DNA from: an uncultured Candidatus Saccharibacteria bacterium | GTDB taxonomy: Bacteria > Patescibacteriota > Saccharimonadia > Saccharimonadales > Saccharimonadaceae | Direction: 5' to 3' | Length of the DNA stretch: 64,000 nucleotides | NCBI GenBank assembly: GCA_938041435.1 | Contig: CALISR010000007.1 | Coordinates: 1-64,000, forward strand | Part shown: one piece after another, positions 1 to 9,700 of the stretch | Numbering within the stretch: the first letter of the stretch is position 1 | Layout: each line of letters opens with the position of its first letter | Notes under the pieces: generated by a model | Databases searched by the model: none | What the model was told of the DNA's origin: nothing | Seen by the model: the letters and a program-made list of their open reading frames with translations, nothing else | Program-made: the position numbers and the translations under genes

Positions 1-42
1 GAGAAAAAAATAAATTAAACTCTGGGTAGCCCACAGTTTAAT

Positions 43-816
43 TTGCCTAACTTTACAATTCCACGGCTTGCTTCTCAATACTCTCAAGAGGTAAACCAAT
101 TGCAACAATTATTTAATGACTTTAAGAAAGATTATGAAGCACTTAGAGACAAAATAATTAATGATGCAAAAGGATACAAATTACAAGCAGACAGTCTTGT
201 AGGCGCACTCTTTTATCAGCCAGTTACTTTATCTGACGAGGTTTATACTAACGCACAAAAAAGACTTGCATGCGGAGATCCTCCTGGTAAACAAGGCAGT
301 TTAGGTGATGCACTACATTGGGAACATTTACTCAAGGCTATACCGGACGGAGAAAATTTGATATTTATCACAAACGATGGAGACTGGATTTCTTTTTTCG
401 ATAGCTCTAAAATGAGTCAGTTCCTTCTTATGGAGTGGGAGGAAAGAAAAAAGTCGGCCATTACACTCTATAAAAATCTATCTTCATTTTTTAAGAAAGA
501 ATTCCCGGAAATTAAATTAGATGAACCAAACTATCGTCAAGATCTGCTCATTAATGAGTTAAGAGAAAGTCACAACTTCGACCGGTCAAGAGAGATTCTG
601 GCTGAACTAATGCAATATTTGGACAGGCTAACAGATCAGCAAATTATAGAAATCATTAGAATATCTCTTGAGAATTTTCAGGTATACGGCGCACATCAAT
701 ACTCTCCGGATCTAATTGGGGATAGACTGCACAAGATGTTGAGGTATATACGTGATGTTACCCTACTCACACATGAATTAGAAAAAGAAATAATATCAAA
801 ATTTCCTCAACAATAG
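43..816 (+). pseudogene. PIN-like domain protein, 5'-truncated
   Basis: The readable frame begins with TTG at 43, just after an in-frame TAA at 16-18, and encodes 257 residues. The pattern GDPPGKQGSLGDALHW followed by LIFITNDGDW matches the second half of PIN-like domains of the DUF4935 type (putative metal-dependent RNases), where acidic residues bind metal. The first beta strand and its catalytic Asp (DTN-type motif), expected about 35 residues before the IPRLASQY segment, are absent: the stop at 16-18 blocks the frame. The gene is therefore either cut by a frameshift or nonsense change, or an inactive remnant. The rest is helical. It is more AT-rich than its neighbours, which suggests acquisition. 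It is convergent with the G5 gene at 844-1890. Confidence 0.55.
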
Positions 817-843
817 CGAACTGTTTGCTAGAAATTACAGTAT

Positions 844-1890
844 CTACTTGCCATCCGCCTTCGTCCAATCTGTCGCGAGGTCGAAGCCGTGTGGATGCTT
901 GGTGGCAAAGCTACCAGTATCGTACACTTTGCCTAGGCCCATGCTTGTTTCAACCACCGAGCAGCGTGGGTAATTGCTATAATTCGCCGCCACGAGGATA
1001 TAGCCGTCTTTATCGACCTTAGCACCATCATCGCGAATGGTATAGGTACCGCCACCACAGTTACGCATCGCACCATTCATCGGCAAATCGTAGTATGTCT
1101 CGCGGTGGCTCACCCCTTTGCTGTCAGTAAAGTGATGCGCGCCCTTGCTCTTCGTCAATGGATTCTTAGGCTTTGTCCCAACTACTTCTACTTGCGCAAT
1201 CGGCTGCTTTACCACTGTTTGCGCTGCTAGGCGGCGTTGCACTTCAGTGCCATCCTTCATCTCGACTGTATAAGTCAAGCGGCGAATGCCTGGCTGACCA
1301 GCTCGCTTAATTGTTTTGCTACCGATGAACTGCTGCTTATCTTTGATCGTCTCAGTTGCAAATGCAATCGGCTCCTCCGCTGTCACCGTATGCGTCGGTG
1401 CGCGGTGAATAGTCATCATCTCGCTTGGCCCGTCTAGTGCAATGTTGCCAGGTGTCTGGAAGCTGGCTCTGTCCTCGCGGTAGAGCGCCATGCCAGCCGC
1501 CTTGGCAATATCCTGCGGCGTCTGTGCTGCGGTGAGCACACGAGAACGCTTCTTACCATCGATCACAGTGACTAACCGAGCCCGCAGGATTGTCACTGTT
1601 GGCGCTGCTTGCGCAAGCGACGCATCAAGGTGGGGCGAGACGGAATCATGCGAGGCATCAATCTTCATACCTGAGGTAGCGATGAGCTCCCGCACAGACG
1701 AAGCAGTCGAGTACACAGCACGCTCTCGACCATTCTCTACTACAGTAACCAGTCGAGCTGGCACTGCTGCTGGGCTCTGAGCCGAGGCATAGCTTGCCAC
1801 GACAAGGCCACTCACCACACTTAGCCCCAGCAGGCAGGCCATCATTGGTTGACGATGCTGCCACAGACGATAGAGGCTCTTCGTAATCAT
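844..1890 (-). CDS. G5 domain wall protein with C-terminal 3D-like domain
   Basis: 348 residues. An N-terminal membrane segment or signal peptide (about 18-38, ending in ASAQS) is followed by two DUF348-type repeats (RLVTVVENGRERAVYS; RLVTVIDGKKRSRVL), a G5 domain (about 165-240, ending QVEVVGTKPK) and a C-terminal domain containing YDTGSFATKHPHGFDLAT. That last part resembles the 3D/double-psi barrel domain of YabE/YocH and MltA-type lytic enzymes, where the DTG aspartate is catalytic. G5 and DUF348 domains are known from extracellular peptidoglycan-associated proteins, so an exported wall-remodelling enzyme is inferred. It lies 21 bases downstream of the Rpf gene on the same strand; a GAGAGTGAG purine run precedes its ATG, so the two are probably co-transcribed. 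Confidence 0.8.
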   Translation of the reverse strand: MITKSLYRLWQHRQPMMACLLGLSVVSGLVVASYASAQSPAAVPARLVTVVENGRERAVYSTASSVRELIATSGMKIDASHDSVSPHLDASLAQAAPTVTILRARLVTVIDGKKRSRVLTAAQTPQDIAKAAGMALYREDRASFQTPGNIALDGPSEMMTIHRAPTHTVTAEEPIAFATETIKDKQQFIGSKTIKRAGQPGIRRLTYTVEMKDGTEVQRRLAAQTVVKQPIAQVEVVGTKPKNPLTKSKGAHHFTDSKGVSHRETYYDLPMNGAMRNCGGGTYTIRDDGAKVDKDGYILVAANYSNYPRCSVVETSMGLGKVYDTGSFATKHPHGFDLATDWTKADGK

Positions 1891-1911
1891 CTCACTCTCT
1901 TAGCTAGGCTG

Positions 1912-3081
1912 CTAGCGGTAGATGTCTTGCAGCCCCATCTTATTCTTACAGGTTGGCCAGGGTTGCCAGCCACGACGCTGGTACGTTTCCCAGGCTTTTT
2001 GGTCTTGCACCTCTGGTGGCGCCTGTGCTGCATTGGCATAGCCACCAAAGCCACCCCAGGTCTTGATGTCAAATTGGTACGCACCATAGTAACCATTGCC
2101 AGTGTTGGAAGTATAGCCTCCTTCACAGCTACGTAGTTTTGCTAGTGCCCCTGCAAAGTCACCACTAAAGGTAGTATCGACCGACTTCTTCTTCGTCCCA
2201 ACGATCTCGACCCGGTTGACCGGCTCTTGCGTCACCACACTGCTGAGCTGCTTGCGCGACTCTTCGCGGCCATTCTTCATAATAATCTCGTACGTCACGG
2301 CCTTCTTGCCTTTTTTGCCCTCGGTCTTGACTTCTTTTTTGCCACGCTCGCGGTCGGCATCCTTGATCTCCTCTGTCTTGAAGTCGACTTCTTCCTCTAC
2401 CGTGACCGTCTGCTTGCCATTACGCCAGAGCTCTACCGTCATACCAGCTGTCAGTGGTGCGCTCGCTGGCACCGAGAGAGTGTCATCAGCACCTAAGGTA
2501 ATTTTCTTGGCCTTGAGCATTGCACCGACCGTCTTCTCCATCGTATATGCCTGGATGGTTTTGCCATAAAATACAAGGGTAAAGGGCGTTGCGCGGCGGA
2601 TTGTCATCACCTCTGCCGCCCCATCAGCAATGATATCGCGCGAGCGAGCCAGCACCGCTTGGTCTTCGTCATGCAGCGGAATACCCGCCTGCTCAGCAAT
2701 CTGCTTACCTGTGCGATAAGCAGTAATAAGCTTCGTATCTGCCCCACCATCGCGAATCACCACTGGCCGCGCTCGATAGATGTTTACTTCGTACGAGGCG
2801 CTCTCTAGTGGTGTATCAAGCTCAGGCTCGGTGCGGTCTTTGTCGTCAAGTCGCACATTTGCCTCACGCAACGCATCACGCAAGGTAGTCGCCTTGGTGT
2901 AGAACCCACGCTTGGCCGTGCCTTCGTGCAGTGTGATGATATGCTCGCCACTACCTGGCTGGCGTGACGCTGCATGGACGGACGGAATCCGCCATAGGCC
3001 AATACCAACCAGTGCAACCATACCAGCGACAGCAAGATTGCGTGGCGAGAGAAATTTCAAAAATGGAATAGACTGTATCAT
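1912..3081 (-). CDS. Resuscitation-promoting factor-like protein (DUF348-G5-Rpf)
   Basis: 389 residues from the ATG at 3081; an upstream TTG at 3120 would lie inside the promoter. Order: N-terminal membrane anchor (about 10-32), DUF348-type repeats, a G5 domain (about 215-300, ending NRVEIVGTKKK), and a C-terminal Rpf transglycosylase-like domain (about 308-389). The Rpf domain shows CEGGYTSNTGNGYYGAYQF with the catalytic Glu at about 320, RGWQPWP, and the second conserved Cys in PTCKNKMGL. Actinobacterial Rpf proteins cleave peptidoglycan and stimulate growth of dormant cells, and the same layout occurs in RpfB. Here it probably acts on the organism's own wall or that of an actinobacterial host (inference). 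It is first in a two-gene unit with the G5/3D protein. Confidence 0.9.
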   Translation of the reverse strand: MIQSIPFLKFLSPRNLAVAGMVALVGIGLWRIPSVHAASRQPGSGEHIITLHEGTAKRGFYTKATTLRDALREANVRLDDKDRTEPELDTPLESASYEVNIYRARPVVIRDGGADTKLITAYRTGKQIAEQAGIPLHDEDQAVLARSRDIIADGAAEVMTIRRATPFTLVFYGKTIQAYTMEKTVGAMLKAKKITLGADDTLSVPASAPLTAGMTVELWRNGKQTVTVEEEVDFKTEEIKDADRERGKKEVKTEGKKGKKAVTYEIIMKNGREESRKQLSSVVTQEPVNRVEIVGTKKKSVDTTFSGDFAGALAKLRSCEGGYTSNTGNGYYGAYQFDIKTWGGFGGYANAAQAPPEVQDQKAWETYQRRGWQPWPTCKNKMGLQDIYR

Positions 3082-3110
3082 AATCTGCGTAGCAATGTAC
3101 GCTACGATGT

Positions 3111-3116
3111 AGTATA
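3111..3116 (-). promoter_or_regulatory. Extended -10 promoter of the Rpf unit
   Basis: On the minus strand the sequence reads TGCTATACT, an extended -10 box. The expected start point near 3104 leaves a leader of about 23 nt before the ATG at 3081, which has no clear Shine-Dalgarno site. No convincing -35 box is visible. Confidence 0.6.
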
Positions 3117-3200
3117 GCAAAATGCGGGCAAAAAAGCTAGTAGATAGCCCAGAAAAACCCTCCTTGAAACCTCACTACATCAGGGGTCGGAATATCGCTA

Positions 3201-4493
3201 CTACTTATGCTCAGCAACCAAACTTCGCACCACTGCCGCGTCATTCCACGGTTGGCGCTGGCCATTAATGATGCGAAATTGCTCGTGGCCCATACCAGTG
3301 ATAAGAATGGTATCGCCCGCCTGAGCAATGGCCAGCGCCTGGGCAATGGCCTCGCGCCGGTCGGCAATCTCCTTGGTGTGGTCTGCCCCACCAGCCTGGT
3401 GAATGCCGCGCAGGATTGCCTGGCGGATGCCGGCTGGCTCTTCGTTGTAGCTCTCCTCGTCGGTAACGATGATCTGATCGGCCAGGCGAGCAGCAATCTC
3501 ACCCATGATGGGTCGCTTCGCCTTGTCACGATCACCCGTCGCCCCAAACACCAATATGATACGCTGCTTGGTAATGGCCCGCGCTGAGGTCAGTAGCTTC
3601 TCAAGCGCATCGGGGGTGTGGGCATAATCAACTATCACATCATATGGCATATCCATCGGCACACGCTCAAAGCGCCCTGGCACACCAGTGAGGTTAGCTA
3701 CGCCTTGGACAATATCTGTTGGTGCGACGCCCAGCAATTGGCAAGCAGCCGCTGCAGCCGTCATGTTGTAAATATTAAACACTCCTGGGAGATGTGTTGT
3801 CAGTGGTAGCTTTGTCGCGCCATCAAGAAGTACCGTTGCACTGCCGCCCACTTTGCGGGTCGCTGCCTGCGTGATGCGGGCTGTGGCAGCTGCATCTTGG
3901 CCATAGGTAACCTTCTGCTCATGCGCCGTGTATTTGTCGAAGAAAGGAAACCACTCGTCATCACGGTTGAGCACAATGTAGCGTGGCTTTCGAGCAAAGA
4001 GTTTGCCCTTGGCGGCGGCATAGCGCTCCATCGTCTTATGGTAGTCGAGGTGGTCTTGGGTGAGGTTAGTCATGATTGCAACGTCAATTGGCACACCATC
4101 AAGTTTATGTTGATCAAGTGCGTGACTGGTAATCTCTAGCACGACGAAGTCCACATTAGCTCGCTTCGCCTCGGCAAAGAACTGCTGCATCCGCGCGGTA
4201 GAGCCAACCGTCGCATTGAGGTCATTGAGCTGGCGCTGGCCTGCCACCTCGATCAGTGCCGTGGAGAACATTGCTGTGCGGCGGCCACTCGCCTTAAGGA
4301 TTTCATTGATGTAATTAACAGTGGTCGTTTTACCATTCGTGCCCGTCACGGCAATAACGCGCAGATGCTTGGCCGGGTTGCCATAGCGTGCTGCCACTAG
4401 GGCAATGCGGCTCCGCCGATACGCTTCTTCGAGAGTGTGGATCATCGCTGCGGGCAAGAGGCGGCGCAGCTGCTTTACAAGTGTGTTTTTCAT
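3201..4493 (-). CDS. Mur ligase, MurE-like (short N-terminus)
   Basis: 430 residues from the ATG at 4493. The ATP-binding loop AVTGTNGKTTT is at about residue 50, followed by the Mur ligase central domain (DHLDYH, the Lys region YAAAKGKLF) and the C-terminal domain with DYAHTPDALEKLL and GATGDRDKAKRP. MurE adds the third amino acid to UDP-MurNAc-dipeptide in the cytoplasm. Two oddities: only about 45 residues precede the P-loop, so most of the uridine-binding domain of about 490-residue MurE proteins is missing; and the DNPR motif that marks diaminopimelate-adding enzymes is replaced by TDEESYNEEP. The substrate therefore cannot be assigned, and another amide-ligase role is possible. Confidence 0.82.
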   Translation of the reverse strand: MKNTLVKQLRRLLPAAMIHTLEEAYRRSRIALVAARYGNPAKHLRVIAVTGTNGKTTTVNYINEILKASGRRTAMFSTALIEVAGQRQLNDLNATVGSTARMQQFFAEAKRANVDFVVLEITSHALDQHKLDGVPIDVAIMTNLTQDHLDYHKTMERYAAAKGKLFARKPRYIVLNRDDEWFPFFDKYTAHEQKVTYGQDAAATARITQAATRKVGGSATVLLDGATKLPLTTHLPGVFNIYNMTAAAAACQLLGVAPTDIVQGVANLTGVPGRFERVPMDMPYDVIVDYAHTPDALEKLLTSARAITKQRIILVFGATGDRDKAKRPIMGEIAARLADQIIVTDEESYNEEPAGIRQAILRGIHQAGGADHTKEIADRREAIAQALAIAQAGDTILITGMGHEQFRIINGQRQPWNDAAVVRSLVAEHK

Positions 4494-4499
4494 TTTTTT

Positions 4500-4505
4500 A
4501 GTATA
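4500..4505 (-). promoter_or_regulatory. Leaderless promoter of the Mur ligase gene
   Basis: TGCTATACT on the minus strand, with the -10 box ending six bases before the ATG at 4493. Transcription starting about seven bases after the box would begin at the start codon itself. No ribosome binding site is present. Confidence 0.65.
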
Positions 4506-4532
4506 GCATTTTTTGGCCAATGGCGGGCAATT

Positions 4533-6680
4533 CTAGGGAGTAATTTTCTCAAGGCGAGCATACTGCACATTGAGCTTCTTGGTAGAACCATTTACAAAGC
4601 GCACACTCACTGCCATACCATCGATGTCGATCACCTCACCATCGCCAAACTGGAGCGACCGTACCATATCGCCAACCTCATACGGCATGACCTCATCGAG
4701 CGCATCGTCATACACTGGTGTGGCCGGCTCGGTATGCACCATCGACAGGCTCATGCCCATATCATCAAGAAAGCGCGATGGGTTGTTGTAGCTGCGGCTA
4801 CCAAATTGCAAGCGGCTCTGTGCATAGCTCATGTAGAGCTCCTGCCGAGCGCGTGTCATCCCCACATAGCAGAGGCGACGCTCTTCTTCGAGCGCGGCTG
4901 GCCCTTCCTCAAGCGCCCGGGCACTAGGGAACAGCCCATCCTCAAGCCCCACCATATACACCACGGGGAACTCCAGCCCCTTGGCAGCGTGGAGCGTCAT
5001 CAGCGTCACGCTGTGCGCACCCGTTGCTTGGTCGGCCGAAGACATAAGCGCAACCTCCTCAAGAAAGTCTGGCATACTGGCAAAGGCCCGCGCGTCAGAC
5101 AACAATGCACTGAGGTTAGCCTCGCGATCATCAGCCTGAGGTGAGCCATCGAGGATATAATTGCGGTAGCCCGTCTTAGTAATCACATCATCAATCAGTT
5201 GACTTGGATCAGCCGCAGCCTCGACCTGCGCTTGGAAGCCGCGTAACAACTGGCCCAGTTGCGTCAGGGCAGTCTGCGCCCGCTTCGTCAGTGTCGCTGC
5301 CTGGCTGGCATTAACCAGTGCACTAATGATATCGAGCCCACTAGCGCCCTGCCAGATGAGGAATTTCTCCAGGCTCGTTACTCCAATGCCCCGCGTTGGT
5401 ACATTGGCAATCCGGCTAAAGCTCACGCGGTCATTTGGCTGGTAGATAAGGCGCAGATAGGCCAAGATATCCTTAATCTCCTTACGGTCATAAAACCGCA
5501 CCCCACCAACCAACTGGTATGGCACGCGCTGCTGGTTGAAAGCTCGCTCAAAGGCATAGCTCTGTGCATTGGTGCGGTACAAGACAGCAAAGTCGCTATA
5601 GTCGTGCTCACCCATCGCCACCTGCGCAGCAATCTGGCTGGCAATGGTATATGCCTCCTCTGCTTCATCATAGGCAGCTTGCACCTGCACTGGTGCACCT
5701 GGGCCGGCTGCCGTCCAGAGGGTTTTATCCGTCCGCTGCTGATTTTTATTGATTACATTGCCAGCGGCTTCGAGAATGGCGCCCGTTGAGCGATAATTTT
5801 GCTCGAGCTTCACCACCAGTGCCCCCGGGAAGTCGCGCTCGAAGTTGAGAATATTCGTAAAATCTGCGCCACGCCAGCTATAGATCGACTGCCAGTCATC
5901 CCCCACCACGCAGATATTGCGCTGTGAGTTGACTAGCAGCTTGATGATCTGATACTGCGCAGCATTCGTGTCCTGATATTCGTCAACGAGAATATGTTTA
6001 AACTGCGCTTGGTAGCGCTGACGCACCGCCGAGTGGTCACGCAGGAGGCGTACCGTCTCGAGCAAGAGGTCATCAAAATCGAGCGCACCTGCATCGGCCA
6101 GCAGCTGCTCATACAGCTGATAGATCTCTGCCACCGCCTGCTGGAAGGGAAACCGCGCACTGGCTGCGTAGTCGCTGGGTGAGAGGAGCTGATTCTTGGC
6201 TTTGCTAATTGCTGCACTGGCAGCACGCGGCTTAAGCCTGTCTGCACCAATGGAAAGCTGCTTCATCGCTTGTTTGATGAGCCCTTGACGGTCGTCTTCG
6301 TCGTAAATCACGAAATTTGACGGAATGCTAATGGCCGCACCATCACGCCGCAAAATCCGCACACAAATGCCATGGAATGTCCCCATCCACGGCATAAAGG
6401 AGCGGGGCGGTTGGTCGGTTGGCGGTGTGTGAGGCGAGCTTACTTGAGTAGGCCCGGCAATCTGCCAGAGGCGCTGGCGCATTTCGCGGGCTGCTTTGTT
6501 GGTAAAGGTAACAGCCAAGACTTCATTCGGCCAAATGCCCTGCTCGGTCAGGAGGTAAGCAATGCGGTGTGTGAGTGTTTTTGTCTTGCCACTGCCCGCC
6601 CCTGCAAGAATTAGGACCGGGCCATCAGATGCAACCACTGCCGAGCGCTGGGCGTCATTTAATCCATCGAGTATATCCAT
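4533..6680 (-). CDS. uvrD: ATP-dependent DNA helicase UvrD/PcrA
   Basis: 715 residues, normal length for superfamily 1A helicases. Seen in order: Q motif and Walker A (LNDAQRSAV; LAGAGSGKTKTLTHRI), TFTNKAAREMR, motif II VDEYQDTN, motif III VVGDDWQSIYSWRGAD, motif IV QNYRST, motif V TLHAAKGLEFPVVYMVG and motif VI RRLCYVGMTRA. The last 50 residues (VGDMVRSLQFGDGEVIDID) form the Tudor-like tail found in PcrA. The family unwinds DNA 3' to 5' in nucleotide excision and mismatch repair, and clears stalled RNA polymerase. It starts with ATG at 6680 under its own promoter, 35 bases downstream of the acidic protein gene. Confidence 0.95.
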   Translation of the reverse strand: MDILDGLNDAQRSAVVASDGPVLILAGAGSGKTKTLTHRIAYLLTEQGIWPNEVLAVTFTNKAAREMRQRLWQIAGPTQVSSPHTPPTDQPPRSFMPWMGTFHGICVRILRRDGAAISIPSNFVIYDEDDRQGLIKQAMKQLSIGADRLKPRAASAAISKAKNQLLSPSDYAASARFPFQQAVAEIYQLYEQLLADAGALDFDDLLLETVRLLRDHSAVRQRYQAQFKHILVDEYQDTNAAQYQIIKLLVNSQRNICVVGDDWQSIYSWRGADFTNILNFERDFPGALVVKLEQNYRSTGAILEAAGNVINKNQQRTDKTLWTAAGPGAPVQVQAAYDEAEEAYTIASQIAAQVAMGEHDYSDFAVLYRTNAQSYAFERAFNQQRVPYQLVGGVRFYDRKEIKDILAYLRLIYQPNDRVSFSRIANVPTRGIGVTSLEKFLIWQGASGLDIISALVNASQAATLTKRAQTALTQLGQLLRGFQAQVEAAADPSQLIDDVITKTGYRNYILDGSPQADDREANLSALLSDARAFASMPDFLEEVALMSSADQATGAHSVTLMTLHAAKGLEFPVVYMVGLEDGLFPSARALEEGPAALEEERRLCYVGMTRARQELYMSYAQSRLQFGSRSYNNPSRFLDDMGMSLSMVHTEPATPVYDDALDEVMPYEVGDMVRSLQFGDGEVIDIDGMAVSVRFVNGSTKKLNVQYARLEKITP

Positions 6681-6688
6681 AGTAGCCT

Positions 6689-6694
6689 ATTATA
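6689..6694 (-). promoter_or_regulatory. Leaderless promoter of uvrD
   Basis: Minus-strand GGTATAAT, a perfect -10 box ending eight bases before the ATG of uvrD. There is no Shine-Dalgarno site, so a start point at or next to the A of ATG is expected. Confidence 0.6.
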
Positions 6695-6715
6695 CCGGAT
6701 GCCGCTGCACTGGCG

Positions 6716-9700
6716 CTAGGTAAAGAGTGTGTAATAGACTGCACCAAGACCAGCACCAAGTGCCAATAGCATGACGATCCACAGCAGCCAAATCCAGCCG
6801 GCGGCTTGCTCGGGGCGGCGGCGCGACTTCTTTGGCGCGCGGGTAAATTCCTCAGCACTGTAGATTGGTGCAACGACATTGCCTTCGTTCTCTTCTTGGA
6901 GTGCTTGGTGGAGGGCGAGCGCAGTGTCGCCATTTTGGGTAGTGGCAGCCGCTTCTTCGATGGTATTGACGTGTGCTTGGTCGCTCGCGGTTGGCTCATC
7001 ATCCCACTCAGTCTCCACCGTCATTGGCTCAGCTTCGACTCGCTCTGCTTCGCCGTAGTAGTCGATATCTGGCTCGCCAGGGCCAGGCACGGGCAAGCTC
7101 AGGTCGATCTCATCTTCTGCAAACTGCGGCCCTGCTCCATCAGCCGATGCCTCATGAGAGTCGGCTGGTTCATCCGGGTAGAGCGACCGGTCGGCGCCAT
7201 AGTGATCCTCTAGCTGATACATGGGCTCATCATCCGCTGTAGCAGTCTCTGGTGTATCTTGCTCGGGTAGTGGGTAGTGATCATCGGCCGGATAAAGTGA
7301 TGGCGCATTCTCGCTCGTATCTGTCAGCGCATCAATGAATTGCTCAGCTGAGGCATGCTCATCATGATACATTCCCATCGGAGTAGTATCGGCCAAGGTT
7401 GGCGCATCACCCACCAGTGTATCAGCACCACCAAGTGGCCGCTTATCGACTTTTGCCTCGGCATCGGGCAAGAATGGCGTGTAGCTCAGCGGCTTTTCAT
7501 CGCCAGGCTGGAGGTCGAGTGTGCCTGCGGATGGTGTCTCGTCAGGTGCTGCTCCGTCAGACACTTTAGCCTCTCCATTTGCTCGATCATTCGCGGCTTC
7601 GGCATGATGCTGCGCTGGCTCATGGCCAGGTGCTGGGCGAATATCCATGCCCACCACTGGCGCGCTACTTGTCAGTGGCTCAACCACCGCACCCTGGCGG
7701 CGCACCCGCGGGCGAGCCGTTTGGGCGGCTGCAGCAACTGGGGCAGCCCCACCCACAATATCCATAAAGCGGCCACGCGGACGCTGAATAGATGGAGCAG
7801 CTGCTTGATCATCATTTGGCTCGGTTGGTGCTGTCTCATCTGCAGTATGCATAGCTGGTACATCGGCAACCGATGGCTTAGTCTGTTGGTCGACTGGCTG
7901 AGAAAGCGTAATTGGCACAACTTCAGGCGCATTCTCTGGCGTGTCCTCCTCTTTTTGTGGAGACGTTGGTGTGTCATTGGTGGATGTCTCAGGGCGAGCA
8001 GCAATAATCTGCTGCGCCTTGGCCACGACATCGTCAGCCGGGGCAAACAGTGGTGTAGTGGGTGCATATAGCTGCTCCGGTTGGCTATCAGGAGTATCTG
8101 ACACCTGCATTGCTGCCGTGCTTTGTGCGGTGTCATTCGTATTCTGAGCGACATCGGCTGCATCAATAGCATTCGCTTCCTCGTGTGAGTCAGGCAATGG
8201 GGTATCGAGGTATGGTTCAGGAGTCGCTCGGTGCTCATTATACGTACTTAGCAGCGGCAATGGGCGATCGATGTGAGCTTCTGGCATAGCATCCTCAGTG
8301 CGCGTCTCCTCTGGCTGTGGCGATGGGTTATCATTAGCCACTGCTGCATCTGGTATGGCGCGCTCAGCCGTTAGTAATTCTGCTGGAGCGACATCATCTA
8401 CGTGCGATTGAGTAGATGAAGCGGCGAGTTCATCCTGCCAGGGCATGCCCTCGTCACCAAACGACACGTGCTCACTCAGCATATCTGCATCAGCCACCTG
8501 AGCTGCCGTCTGGCTATCATCTGCAACACTCGTATTGTCTGTTACCACCTCTGGCCACGCAGGTGTAGCGTGGTCTACGTCAGAGGCTTGCACACCCGGT
8601 ATACTGCCCGGCTCATCATATTGCAGCTCAGGCCATGCTGGCTCGTCAAGCGACTGTACTACCTCACTATCAGAAGTATCACCACCACTCAGCGCTACTG
8701 GCATATCTGTGCCTGCAGATGTTTCTGGTGCATAGAGCAACTGGTCGTCATTGGCCTCATCGGTATCGCTCACACTGGTTGTATTATCTGGCTCATCCTG
8801 TGGTGTGACGACAGTTACATTATTAGCCGTATACGCATCATCCGCTGGCTCCACTACTACCTCGGCAGGGGGTAGCGAAGTATCACTCTCCTCCTTTGTT
8901 GGTGGCGGGATAACAAGTGGTTGCGGAGCAAAAGCATCATCAAGATCATCAACGACGGATGTTTGTGCTGGCTCAGTCTCATCATCTTGTGCTTGATTCA
9001 CTTCATTGAGATGGCGAACGAGTGCTTCATCCTCGTCATCACCCTCGGCGTCTTCGCCTGCAAATTGGTACGGCATCGTTGGCGTCTCCGACTCAATTTG
9101 CTCAATTGTCGCTGACGTCTCTTCCTCTGTAGCCGCAGCAGATGTTCTCTCACTCGCTACGTTGTCGCTCGATATTGATGATGCTACATTATCTGTTTCT
9201 ACTGCAGAAGCTGGCGTATCTGAATCTGTTGTAGATGCTACATCATCTACCTGTGTCGCCTCGCGGGCTGGCGGTGCAACAAACGGCCGCGCTGCCGACC
9301 GGCCGAAGAACTGCGCTCGATCGGTATATGCGTCATCATCCTCGTCGTCATCATCGCTGGCTGGGGTAATAATATCGTCAGGATCAACCGTCACGATCGC
9401 TGCAGGCTGAGATTGAGATGACATGTCATCTGTCGTCGTCTGCACTGGTGGTGCTGTATCTACAGAGTTAGCTTGAGTTGACTCTGCATCATCCACCACA
9501 TCAGTCTGCTCTGGCTCGGCAGGCATCGATGCTGGTTCACGTTCTGATGCAACGACCGACTCCGACAGCGCTCGGGCACGGTCAACGGCTGGCTCAGGCT
9601 CAGCCGATTCATACGACTCCCCTGCTAATTCTGCCCCGTCCGCCTGCTGCGACAGTGGCATAATTGTCAGCCCACGGCGGCGCACAGGCGTGCTGCCAGT

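Noticed and set aside
7355..9410. Several long plus-strand frames opposite the acidic protein
   Set aside because: They mirror the repetitive GC-biased codons of the acidic gene and lack ribosome sites and promoters.
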